The position numbers were made by a program, and so were the translations under genes. The notes under the pieces were generated by a model. The model saw only the letters and a list, made by a program, of their open reading frames with translations, searched no databases and was not told the DNA's origin. Source: Acephala macrosclerotiorum (lineage: Eukaryota; Ascomycota; Leotiomycetes; Helotiales; Mollisiaceae). From it: a stretch of 18,013 nt of DNA. How positions within the stretch are numbered: position 1 is the stretch's first letter; each line of letters starts with the position of its first letter. This document shows, piece after piece, positions 7,623 through 17,854 of the stretch. Location: assembly GCA_014904845.1 (NCBI GenBank), contig MU119809.1, forward strand, positions 1 through 18,013, read 5' to 3'.

Positions 7623-9766
7623 TTATGCGCCACTTTGTCCCTTCCCCAATAATACCAAATTCGCTATATTCATCACTGCAATAACCGTCCAAGTAAGCAC
7701 CGCGAAAACAGTGACGAACCAATGGTTCCTCATCTTCTCTCCCACCCCCTCTTCCCCGCCTTCACCACGCACCATCGATTGAGCAGCACCATTCGTTCCC
7801 TCTCCCTCTCCGTCTCCACTATTCCCCTCAGATCTAACAGTCATATACTTATTCCTGCACGTGAAATATATTAACGGCGCAGAAACAAATGGAAGAACAA
7901 TACTAAGAGCCACCTGAGTGCCATTCAGCGCTGCATTCAGCCCCTCTCTCCCCACCGCCCCAGCAATTATAATACTAGGAGTAATACTAATACTCCTAGT
8001 AATAAGGCGTCTCAACCAAGGACGTATACTCCAATTCAATGCACCCTCTGACACCATTTGTCCAGCAATCGTACAAATTATCCCAGCACTAATACCGGAT
8101 AGCAGGAGCGCAAGCGCGAAGATGGTGCCAGCAGCAGGGGAAAGGCTTGACGAGAGCAAAGCATGGATACCGAAGAGATCGGCGGTCGCGGCGGAGGAGT
8201 TGGAGGATAGGGCTGAGCCGGCTACGATTAGGATAGCGCTATTGACGAAGAGGGCGAACGTGAAGAGAGAAATCGAGAGTTCGGCGATAGAATATTTAAG
8301 GCAAAAGTTTATGGCGGGGAGGGAGGGTTGGTAGACGGGTTTGGTAGAGGTGGAGGAGGGGTCGGGGGGTGTGCTGAGACCGGCAGCGATGTCGTATTCG
8401 CGGAGGCGAGATTGAACGATTCCGCTGCCGAGGTAGAGACTGTGAGGCATTACGGTTGCACCGAGGATTCCGCAGGCTTGGTAGAGACTGTTGTATCTGA
8501 GGGTTAGTAATGCTGTCGAGGTCTGGCTGAGGAAGAGTTGCAAATGGATTGAAAACATACCCTTGGGACTGCACGATAGCGGACGAAGGGAGGTATCCTC
8601 GAAAGACCTCGCCGACGGAGGTGTCTTTGATGAGAGACAATTGAATACAAAAGCAGATGGCAACACCTAGTACCAATGCGACGACGAACATTTCGAAGGC
8701 TCGCAGCGCTTTCATCGATTCGTCTGGACGGTAAAATAGGAGGATTAGGAGAACATCAAAAATTGACAAGGCGCAGCCAGCGACCAGTGGTATCTTTGGT
8801 ATCAATAGATTGATAGCGATTGCAGTCCCGATGACCTGTAGATCTCGTTAGTTTATGCTTATTTTCGATCTCATCTGAGATGAGGGGCAAGCCCGTGATA
8901 GTAACGTGGCATAGGATTTTCAGAACAATTGAGAGTCGATAAGCCTCTAAAGACAGATCATTACTCCTTAGGGGGCTCAAATAGCGCACACGTACCTCAG
9001 CGATGTCCGTAGCTATGATCTAAACAGATTCCGTCAGCTGAGTGAAATATAGCCACAAAAAACAAAAAAGGACATCTTACCGCAGCTTCAGCCATAATAT
9101 AAAGCGAAATATTCAACCACTTTGGCAGAAACTCCCTACACGCCTCAGCAAGATTGAGTCCGCTAACACTGCCAAGCTTGATACAAAGGCTTTGAAGAAA
9201 AATAGCAAAGATATTTGACATGAACACAATAAAGAGAAGCTTGAACCTGTAAGTAGCACCAGCAGCGACGTCTGTAGAGTAATTTCCTGGATCAATGTAC
9301 GCAACGGCGATCTTCAAACGTGTCAGCACATGATGTGCCCGGGAGAGACGAGATTTGACAAGGCACATACCATGAATCCAGGCCCCAAGAACTTCCCGAA
9401 CTTCATCATCACCTTCCGCGATCTCATAAAAAGCGTCCTCTGCCACTGAACTCGAACTCTCTCCCCTACACCCTGATCTTCACCACTGTCCTCGACGGCA
9501 TCAAAAGTAGTTATTCTAGGCACTTGCACGTGACCAGTCTCACTCGTCAACACCGTCGCTGTCACTGCGGTCTCCTTTTTGCGATCCCTCAGGTTATCCT
9601 CAACCACATCCTCAATAATCACATCCATCGTCGCACTCCGTCTCAATACTCTCGAATTCGCAATTCCATTCAGATCATTCCTCGTCGTCAGATCTCCGGC
9701 TAAGAAATTCGGGTTCTGATTGAAGCCCGTGCCTTCGGGTTCATCTGTGTGGGATGGGCAGTTCAT
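7623..9766 (-). CDS. Nramp-family divalent metal (Mn/Fe) transporter, 5 exons
   Basis: Exons 9766-9371, 9311-9081, 9019-8996, 8835-8561 and 8496-7623 give 599 codons plus stop. All junctions keep phase; introns are 59, 61, 160 and 64 bp with CTGAC or CTAAC branch sites. The first ATG after an upstream non-coding stretch is at 9766. Residues 1-115 form an acidic cytosolic tail. Metal-site motifs of the family are present: DPGN (Asp139, Asn142) in TM1, and AxxMPH (Ala322, Met325) in TM6. The conserved loop AGQMVSEG lies near 453-460, and IIATDIAE of TM3 is encoded by the 24-bp exon 3. About 11 hydrophobic segments are visible. Nramp (yeast Smf) proteins import Mn2+, Fe2+ and similar ions with protons at the plasma or endosomal/vacuolar membrane. 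Length is usual for fungi. A Glu/Gly-rich loop precedes the last helix. Intact, presumed functional. Confidence 0.93.
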
Positions 9767-10070
9767 TTTGTCAATTGAGGAAGGCTGAGAACGTAAACTT
9801 TTGCAAACGAATGCTATAACAGCAATGCAAAAAGGAAGAGAAAAACAGCTCAATTGAAGCAGGAAAAATGGAGGAGCGATCCCGGGGCAGCTCCTCACCG
9901 CTTCACCAAACTTTGGCTTCTGGCTGGTGGCCTGAGCGCAGTCCCACGTTACGGGCATCGAGGTAAGATCTTACAAAGTTGCGAAAGCGGAACGAGCACG
10001 ATTCTCTCCAACTCTCAATCCTCTCAAATACCAATTCTAATAGCCGAAACAGAAAGCTGTCTCGTCGAAG

Positions 10071-10765
10071 TTGCGCGCCGCGGATGCAACAACGAATACA
10101 GCCACGATCCGGTTGATATCAAAAGGCCCTCGCAGTCCTCTCACCAATGCTATAGAGTACCCCACCCACCACACGGCCGGAAAACTTGCGGCTAAATGCA
10201 AAGTCAGGATGGTCGATGTCCGGAGTTCTTTCCTGAAATCTCGACAGATCTCCTGGCGCAGTTCTGCCGCCAACGGCGATATCGCTCTCGATACCAAACC
10301 AGACAATCAACCCTGCACACGTCACTACAAGAAGACCAAGGATCAATATGGCGCAATCTTGGACAACCTAGGTGCATTTGCAAGGTGTTGTTATCGTTGG
10401 ACATTGAGTCATGCTGTGTTATCCTCTCTCATGCGTCTATCCGCTCGAAGCGATCAACAACGTCTGAAAACTCTGAAGCTTCAAAAGATGCTACGAGAGA
10501 TCTGCCCCACTTTGTACAAGTCGATGACATCTATGGAAACCAAGAAAGCCGATAACTACTGCAAGAAGAGTTGCTGCGCGGTGACTCTCCCAAGGTGATC
10601 TCCGAGGCGGTTCATGAAGTCACATCATCAAAGGACGACGACTGTTCCAAGAAAAGTTGTTGCAGCAGTAGGATTTCGAAGCCAGCCACCGAATTCACTG
10701 TTGCCATTCCAAAATGTAGGAAACAAGAGACAATCATATACCCTATAAACTTGCCACCAACCTAG
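10071..10765 (+). pseudogene. Remnant of Cys-rich N-terminus of a fungal P1B-type heavy-metal ATPase
   Basis: One frame (10071 onward) reads CTRHYKKTKDQYGAILDNLG. The next frame continues as CICKVLLSLDIESCC, so a single-base loss near 10369 breaks the reading. In that second frame a TAA (10553-10555) is followed without any shift by SKDDDCSKKSCCSS and a stop at 10765. The CxC...ESCC and KKSCC clusters resemble the Cys-rich tail of fungal Pca1-like Cd/Cu ATPases. The HMA, transmembrane and DKTGT regions are absent, because the AIM24 gene begins soon after. The fragment lies head to head with the Nramp gene. Identity is from motif memory only and is tentative. The opposite strand also has a long hydrophobic frame here, with one TAG. 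Confidence 0.42.
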
Positions 10766-10879
10766 GCTCCCAAATTACCTCCATTTTCAGCAGCACGAAC
10801 CCCCCAAAACAAGCAAACATCAATTGCGTCAAGGCAGGCTCAATTGCTACATTGCAAGAAGTATCAAATTCGCAGAACA

Positions 10880-12285
10880 CTACTCAGAGGACTTGCCACC
10901 GACGAGAGCATTAGGGTTGAACCTGTCCTTGGTGCTAGCAATCCAATGATAGAAGCCGGCCTTTTATAGTCAGTATGAATAAATAGGTCAAGTTTCCATG
11001 TTTTGCTTACTGGATTTCTGGTTTGAAATAAGACAGTGCCAGGCCCCGTAAACTTGCAAACGAGCCCTTCTCCTGCAGCGAGACCAGAAATGAGACCCCT
11101 CGAAGCTGCACGTTGTAAGATGTACTTAGTATTCCACGCGACAAGGTGGCCATTGTCAACAAGGTACTTCTCGCCTTCGACCAACTACGAATACCGTTAG
11201 CCATACTCCCAGTAGCCAAGTTAGTAGGGTTGCTCGCATACATCTTTCCTTACGATAGCACCAAAGCTAGTAATCCACATTATGCCAGTCCCACGAACTC
11301 TGAATACAAACAGACCATCGCCAGAGAATATCGCTTTGCCAAGGCCCTGTTTCTTGAAATCCCTTTCGACGCCTTGCGTACAAGCCAAATAGGCGTCTTT
11401 CGCAACAGACCACACTTCGTCACCCGAAAGTCGAATACTGGTAATATCACCCAACATGTATGGAGCAAGCAGTACTTCTCCAGGACCCGTAAAAGTCGAA
11501 AGCGCCATTTGACTGCGTAGAATGATTGTCTTCAGTGACACATCGAGCTTGCCTTGAAGTTTAACAGTCGGTGAAATAGCAATCATAGCACCTAGATAAT
11601 ACCCATCAGCCCTATATTTTATCTCTGACAGAGGAGATCGCTCACCATGCCTTGCAATCAAGGGACAATTAATTGCCAATTGTATTGTCAATAGTGTGTT
11701 CGAATCCCTGTGGCTGATTCTGTAACTCCCCCCATTGAATTGGCCCACGCCATCTTGCGTATCCATTGCTCCAACGAAATGTCCTGCTGTTGGCGCTCCG
11801 CTAAGGTTTGTGGGCTGGGCTGTGTTCAACAACTCCGTCTCTGCTGAGTAATCTTCTCCTGGGTATTCATAGTCGGCGTAGTCCTCTTCATGGTTTTCTG
11901 CAATACTACTCGACGAAGGAGGTTTCTCATATGCTGGAACAGAGTGTTAGCAATAGCTTCTGAACTTAGCTGATCGCCTAGGATAGGCGACTGGTAGGGT
12001 TCACGAAGTAAGAAAATTGGAAGTTGACATTTTTGTTGCTGCGGCTGAGCATCTTCTTTTTTGGATAGCTGCTGTGGCGGAGGCGGATAGTATTGAGCAT
12101 TGATCATCTGCGTGGGTGTTGTGGAGAAGGGCGGTGGAGCAAACTGTAATTGGCCTGCTCATCATCGTCAGTTACTCGAAGTCAAAGTTGACACATAGTG
12201 AATCGGTTCGCCAATGCTTTATCTGGCGGAACTAGAGAGTCATCATCCTAGACCTTCAATGCTTACCGGGATGATAGTTCGACAT
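10880..12285 (-). CDS. AIM24: AIM24-family mitochondrial protein, 6 exons
   Basis: Exons 12285-12267, 12154-12005, 11933-11646, 11591-11242, 11184-11011 and 10960-10880 give 353 codons plus stop, all in phase. The first exon has only 19 bases; the second intron could instead use a donor at 12028, which removes eight residues in frame. The N-terminal ~100 residues are Pro/Gln-rich and then acidic ([19 protein letters not shown]). After that comes the AIM24 (TIGR00266/DUF124) beta-rich domain: [74 protein letters not shown] and KFTGPG. Yeast Aim24 is a mitochondrial inner-membrane protein affecting MICOS stability and mitochondrial inheritance; some fungal members are described only as biogenesis proteins. 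No damage is seen. Confidence 0.92.
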
Positions 12286-13115
12286 ATTGCAGTGCCTGAT
12301 GATTGATCACTATGTGCACGCAAGTTTCTTTCGCGTCAAGGAATCACAACTGAAGCGCTCCCGAAAGCTGTCACTGAGAATGCTGTTTTTGTTATCTTTA
12401 ATAAGAGCTCATTGTGCATCTTATTATCAGGACTCTGCTAGTTTCTCTCGGCCAAAAATACAATGTTGCATGCTAAAAACCAATAAAATACAATCTGCAA
12501 GTCTGCTATATGTGAATTGCCGCTGGTGTCCCTTGGTTGGGGGTGGCTGTGGGTGTGGCTATGGAGGAACATATCAAAAACGGAACGTGATCAACAAGGC
12601 GATAGGCCAATCCAAAGCTCATGTTATAACTTTACTCGATTGGAGTTCAGTCTTCTCAAACGCCAGGATTCTTCTTGCACAAAAATCCCTCAAACTTTGT
12701 TTATGGTGCAGCGAATGACAACATTCGTCTAAGCGTTAACACTAGACACGATCATCCGCATACTCTGTCGGCTGAAATGGTGTGAGCTCGGTGTGAACTT
12801 AGTACTCGGATGAGCTCTCTAGAAATTCACCATAACAACAACTACCACGACCCCTAACTACCCTTAACCTTTAACTCTCTGCCTTTGAATAAATGTGCGA
12901 GTTGGCGCTCGAGCCGCTGTATGGAGCGACCGTACATTTTAGTGAACAGAGTCGCTAAAAATTCAATTTATAGGCTTTGTGTCACTACGAATTTAGAGTG
13001 TGGTCCTTGCAATGACTCCTATAACTTTCAGTGGTGAACACCACTATCGGGCAGTTGCGTAGCCGCCGTTCAGAGTGCATTCCGACCGAGACAGTGCCCG
13101 CACAGTCCCCTTAGC
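12286..13115. other. Intergenic, no gene seen
   Basis: Upstream flank of AIM24 followed by ordinary DNA up to the hAT element. The open frames here are short, lack family features and look like chance. The promoter and 5' UTR of AIM24 should lie at its left edge. No tRNA or repeat is visible. Confidence 0.55.
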
Positions 13116-15945
13116 AGTGTGGGTCACAATATGGCGATATATTTTATCTATTATGATAGATAAATATGATATGAGAAAGTTTGTATTTCTGAAATATGAT
13201 ATGGCCTAGTTTCATATTACTAATATAAAATTGAAACCTTTATATTTCTAATATTTCTATATTGAGTAGAAGTAGTAATGAAAAAAAGTAAATACGTATT
13301 TTACTAGTCTCGTTTAAAGTAAATATTGTATAGCAAAATAAAAAAATGAACAAATTTTAATTTATTATTACAATACAACGTTGTAAATCTTAAAAATAGT
13401 AATCAAATCGATTTTTTTAAGTCTTAAAAGTTTAATAAATTAAAAATTGTAATTTTTGAACGTTGTATTATAAAATTATTAATTGTTGAAATATTATCAT
13501 TTTTTTAATCTCTAATAAGTTTTTATTATATCAACGCACATTATAAATAATTGATTGTTTAGTTTTGAGTATTTAAACTTCTATATAATTATTGAAAATC
13601 ATTAAAATATCGTTTAAAAAAAAATAAAAAACTTTCGCATTTATTAGAACTATTGTTAATCGATTAATAGTACTTGAAAAAAATCCTGGTAATATTAATA
13701 CTATCGCTATTTCTTTTAGTCTAGCGCTAAAATCATTTATTGTTGCTTTTAGTCCAGTGTTAAAAGACTTTTTTACGAAATTAAAAATACGAATATTATA
13801 AATTTTTAGTTATATATTAAATGAGAACAAATAAATACGATATTATAATGATTTTAATCGCGAGAAATAGTATTGTTATTATTGCTCGAAACGATATAAA
13901 ATTTCAAATAATAATAATAGTTTAATAAATTATCTCATCGATTTTTATTATTTAGAAATTGGATTCAAACGTAATATCAAAACTTAGAACGTACAAATTT
14001 CACTCGAGAAAACTATCGTTTAAACAATAACTATTTTTTAAAAACGACGACAATACAATATAAAAACAGTGAAATAAAACGTGTTGAAAATACTGTGAGT
14101 ACGATATTTAGTTTCCAATAATCTATTTTTTCGATTAATCGAGAATAACGAATTTCGAGTTTTTTTAAAGTATTTTAATAAAAACGCGAAAGAGTTTTTA
14201 GTAAAAGATTATTTACAAATTCGTAGATGGATTTTTCGATAGTACAAAAGCTTAAAAAAGACTTTGATTAAAGTTATACTAGGCAAAACAAAAACGAAGA
14301 TTTATATTTTTTGCGATTTTTAGATTTTTTTTAATTCGATCGCGATTTTCGATATTATAGTATAATTTATTGATAAAATTAATACATTTAAAAACTTGGT
14401 TTTGAGAATAAGAAAATTGATTGAAAAGTATAATAAGGAGAATATATCGAAATTAATACTAGAAATTATTAAAAAATATAATATTGAAAAGAATCTTAAT
14501 TATTTTACAATAAATAACGCGAAAAACAACGATATTTTTATATTACATTTTTTTAGTATTTTTCGATACGAATTTCAATTATTATATAATTCTATTTACT
14601 ATTGTATACGTTATTAAAAATACGTTATTAATTTTATCGTTAAATTTTTTTTATTTGTTACTAATAAAGAGAATATCGAAAAAAACAATACTACTAATAT
14701 TTACGCAATTATATTAAAAAAAATTAAAAAGTGAAAAAAAAAAAAAGTTTTTAAATAAACTCTATAATTTCGTAGTTTGATTAATTAAAAATATATAACG
14801 ATTTTACAACTTTCTAGAAATAACGAATCAACGTATTTCTCGAGATAATATAACGCGTTAAAATTCATAGTTTATAATAATTCAAACAATATAAAATTTG
14901 CGCGATTTGATCGACGAATTTATTACAATTTATACAATTGTATAATTAGAAAACGATCGATTGAATAATAAAAAATGGACTATAATCTCTATCATTAAAA
15001 ACTTTTTATAGAAGTTTTCGATGAGTACCAAAGTTTGCGAATTTAAATAATCAATTCTCGATTTCGTTTTTTTTTGTATCGATTATATATTTAATTAATT
15101 CGAAAAATATAAAATTTAATTCAAAAACGATTCTATCTTCAAATCGATATTCAATTTAAAGTAAACGAAAATAAACAAATATTACGATCTCAATAATAAA
15201 ACGTTTATTTATATCGTCACTTTAATTTTATATTTTTCGCGCAAGTAAAAATATTTCGAAAAACATTAGAAATCAATATAAATAAAATTTGTCAAAGTAT
15301 TTATTAAAAATCTTTAAATAAAGAAATACAAAATTCATTTTTCGATTATTACACCGATTTCTATTATTATCGCAGAACTAGTAAAACAAAAAAACGAATT
15401 TTTCGAATAACTCGTCGAGTAAAAAAATACTTCTTTCGACGATAAATACAAACAATACTATAATATGAAACAAATATTGGACATTAAAAATAACTACAAA
15501 TAGTAACTTGAAAAAACACAATAAAAGCGATTCTTTCTGTTGTTAAAAATAGCCCTAGATATACTTTTTATTCCAATTATATTTATTGATTTAAAACGTT
15601 TTTTTTTAGATGTAAAAATTACTATTTTCGATCGTTGTAATCGTTTTGAGATTGAAACAATTGAAGTTTTTGAGTGTTTAAAATCGTAGTTAAATATCGT
15701 AGAGACTTTAAACGACGATTTCGAAGATTTAAACGAATTGGTAAAAGTATTTACTGAAGAAGTAATTATTACAATAGTCGATTTGATAAATCTTAATTAA
15801 ATTGAAATTTTTTTTAATTCAATATATTTATATTAGTAATATATTTCTTAAGAAATATAATATAGTAGTTTTATATTTCGACGATACGATATAAATAGTT
15901 TTATATCGCGATTATATTTCGATTTTCTATATTACCCAATATATA
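13116..15945 (+). mobile_element. RIP-degraded hAT-family DNA transposon
   Basis: An AT-rich block with sharp edges at about 13130 and 15945. The plus strand keeps readable pieces of a hAT transposase in order and at the right spacing (see the pseudogene entry). The left edge reads CAGTGTGGGTCACAATATGG (13116-13135). Near the right edge, TATATTACCCA (15928-15938) could be a mutated inverted copy of part of it (CCATATTGTGACCCA), but this match is weak. The total of about 2.8 kb suits a fungal hAT element. No 8-bp target duplication could be confirmed by eye. Confidence 0.75.
14363..15689 (+). pseudogene. hAT transposase, heavily mutated
   Basis: A 73-codon open stretch after 14366 reads FIDKINTFKNLVLRIRKLIE, then KYNKENISKLILEIIKKYNI, then NYFTINNAKNNDIF. 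This corresponds to the hAT RNase H-like core (consensus HFID..., SGEN, DNAxNND). At 15552-15686 the frame ALDILFIPII...KITIFDRCNRFEIETIEVFE, with ECLKS after it, is the C-terminal hAT dimerisation region (consensus ALDILSIPA...SDRRNRL...ECLKSW). Between and before these pieces the frame is full of stops. Many changes fit C-to-T or G-to-A (Ser to Phe, Ala to Ile/Val). The gene probably extended from about 13300 to 15800. Confidence 0.85.
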
Positions 15946-16240
15946 TTACTTCATATTGTAACCTATACTGCCTTTTAGACATCCTCGAAGATTCATCTCC
16001 TGTTGCACAACAAGATCCAAACTCAATTGGCTGCTTTGATTTTCATTGTACAAGTCCCAGTTGCGGCTAAGAATAAAAATGAGTGAAAGATGTTTTATAA
16101 AATGCCTCGTGCGCAATGCCTTCCTTTTCATTAGACTCCATAAATCCCTTATACATGGTAACCTACGTTCGAGTCTCTTCACAGCAACTTTATTAAGATA
16201 TCTCGTTCTGCAACGTTTGACTCGCAGCCGCCGCTACAAG
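15946..16240. other. 5' flank of PLAC8 gene
   Basis: Normal composition resumes sharply at about 15945. The stretch up to the ATG at 16241 should hold the promoter and 5' UTR of the PLAC8 gene. The frame upstream of that ATG is open but does not look like protein. No clear TATA element was identified. Confidence 0.5.
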
Positions 16241-16831
16241 ATGGAGTCAAAATGGCATGCACCACTTTGCTCGTGTTTCTGGCCCGTTGGTACCTGTACG
16301 CATATTACTCAACCTTCACCACGCTGTTTCTGGGACGAACTTTGTATGCTAATTCTCATATACTTTTGTTTTAGGTTGCTTAGGATGTTTTTGTACTCCC
16401 TGTCTATATGGCCGTGTCATGGCCCGTGAAGAGAACCCTTCCCTCAGTGATTTCTCATATTGTAATGGCCCAGTATGCAATCTTTTCTCTTCACACATAC
16501 TCCCACCTGACCGGGTCTCGAAATTTCATCTCTGCACTGCTAATACCACGTTTAATAGTGCGTTTTGTGGGTTGTCGCTGCTCACTGCAGTCTTGCTAGC
16601 GTTCTTCAGTTTGTTCACCGAGATGACATGCGCAAGAAGTACAACATCCGTGGTTCGACCTTTGGTGATCTCTGTACCTCATGCTGCTGTGGTTGCCTTT
16701 CCTTGATCCAAGAGGAGAAAGAGATCATACACAGAAATAAAGAGGTAGTAGCAACGGTCCAGGGTTACCAAACTCAGAAGGAAGGAATGCAATATGGAAT
16801 TCCCCAGCAGCCGATGCAAGGAAAGCCATGA
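16241..16831 (+). CDS. PLAC8-domain cysteine-rich protein, 3 exons
   Basis: Exons 16241-16295, 16375-16472 and 16559-16831 give 141 codons plus stop. Introns of 79 and 86 bp have GTACGC and GTATGC donors, TGCTAAT branch sites and TTTTAG and AATAG acceptors. Splicing yields the full PLAC8 pattern: WHAPLCSCF, then CCLGCFCTPCLYGR across the first junction, YCNGPC across the second, a hydrophobic segment, and RKKYNIRGS, DLCTSCCCGC, LIQEEKE. The C-terminus is Gln-rich. The family includes plant PCR/FWL proteins, which lie in the plasma membrane and affect Cd/Zn transport and organ size; fungal members are mostly uncharacterised. The short N-terminus before the domain suggests a minimal, probably membrane-associated protein. 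Unbroken, though it stands between a dead hAT element and the Cch1-like gene. Confidence 0.87.
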
Positions 16832-17007
16832 ATAGCTCACTAGTTTTGTTAGTCAGCGTTGGTCGTTTGGTGAAGTTACCTGTGCTGTTTAGAAAGTAAG
16901 CTGTATGGAAGCTCATATTTGTCAGTTTACTGCGGAGGCGGGCATCAAATGTCCATGACATGACCTATTACATTAAATTTTAAAATACACTGAATCTTCG
17001 CTTCCTA

Positions 17008-17597
17008 TCACGAAGACCCTCTTCTTGATCGTCTCACCGTCAAGCTGCGTCGAATGCTCTCCCCCCAGGCCGAATTATCAAGTACTTCAAGGATGTTCCC
17101 TACGCTTCCACGCCTACCGTCCTCTCCTGGGCCTGCACCACCATCAAGCTCTCTACCTTCAAAGCTAGATGCCGAATTGGTTACTTTATGCGGCGAAAGT
17201 TGTGGTGATACCCGAGGGCCGCTGAGTGACGCATCAGTTCCTCGTCGACGCAGTGCAGCATCCATCCCGTGGGTAATGAAGGAGCTACGAGAATCGATGA
17301 TATCCAACGGCGAGAGTAAAGGAGACCCTGATGGTTTCGCTTGCTTGGTGATGTCACCCTCGTCGTCGACATAAAACTCGAGGCCAAGTTGTGGGATGTC
17401 CGTCATTCGCCCCGATTTCTTTCTTGCCATGTGCTTTCTGAAGTTCCTAGACCAATACTTGACAAGACGTTAGCAACGTATGGCTTCTCCAAACCTGATG
17501 CTCTTACGTAGTATCAAAGAAACCGAGGACAATCCGCCTGCGAACCTCCTCCTCTACTCTTTGTAAACGCGCCCGACGACGTAAGAATTCCTCAAGC
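17008..17597 (-). CDS. CCH1: C-terminal exons of a probable Cch1 voltage-gated calcium channel (partial)
   Basis: The last exon, 17446-17008, contains MARKKSGRM, IPQLGLEFYVDDEGDI, a Ser/Pro/Gly-rich stretch, and NILEVLDNSAWGESIRRSLT before the stop TGA at 17008. A 61-bp intron (17507-17447: GTAAGA, GCTAAC, CTAG) joins it in phase to an exon at 17597-17508 that encodes RVEEEVRRRIVLGFFDT. A TTTTTTAG acceptor precedes that exon. The LDNSAWGESIRRS end and the VEEEVRRR...FFDT segment match my memory of the cytosolic tail of fungal Cch1, the pore subunit of the high-affinity Ca2+ system with Mid1. The rest of the ~2000-residue channel is not in the window. A copia element begins 65 bases upstream of the last readable exon, so the gene may be cut off or may carry the element in an intron. 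Alternatively this is another gene with a similar tail. Confidence 0.58.
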
Positions 17598-17661
17598 CTA
17601 AAAAAGGTAAGCCTTGGATAACAAATCGTCGATGCCTCTTGACCTACTTCAAGCTCTTATT

Positions 17662-17783
17662 TGTTAGACTTTCGAGTGGTTTTAGTGCTGAGTAAGCACT
17701 GCAATGGATATAATGTCCCCGCACCTAGCTAGATCTTTAAAATCAGACCATCAAGTCCATCGAATATATCACTCAAATTGACA
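17662..17783 (+). repeat. Putative 5' LTR of a copia retrotransposon
   Basis: Begins TGTTAGAC and ends TTGACA, so it has the TG...CA ends of an LTR, and it stops directly at the primer-binding site. Length 122 bp is short for copia. The 3' LTR is outside the window, so the borders are inferred and not proven. Confidence 0.5.
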
Positions 17784-17797
17784 GGTTATGAGCCCGG
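17784..17797 (+). other. Primer-binding site for half initiator tRNA-Met
   Basis: GGTTATGAGCCC is complementary to GGGCUCAUAACC, the anticodon stem-loop of eukaryotic initiator tRNA-Met. Copia and Ty5-type elements prime reverse transcription from a cleaved half of this tRNA instead of its 3' end. The site lies directly after the putative LTR and before the Gag start. Confidence 0.75.
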
Positions 17798-17854
17798 AAG
17801 GTGCTCATTGAAACCGTCGTATCTTTTTACCCTAAAATATCAACCCTATTCGCT

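Noticed and set aside
7918..8334. Plus-strand 138-codon frame
   Set aside because: Antisense to the conserved last exon of the Nramp gene.
10119..10420. Minus-strand frame with a strong transmembrane-like segment (ILGLLVVTCAGLIVWF) and an upstream ATG in frame
   Set aside because: It contains a TAG, matches no family I know, and lies antisense to Cys-rich pieces that resemble a P1B ATPase N-terminus. Probably a shadow, though not excluded.
12287..12718. Plus-strand 143-codon frame next to AIM24
   Set aside because: Low-complexity, Cys/Ser-rich translation with no family likeness; most likely chance.
17054..17374. Plus-strand 106-codon Ser/Pro-rich frame
   Set aside because: Antisense to the Ser/Pro-rich tail of the Cch1-like exon.
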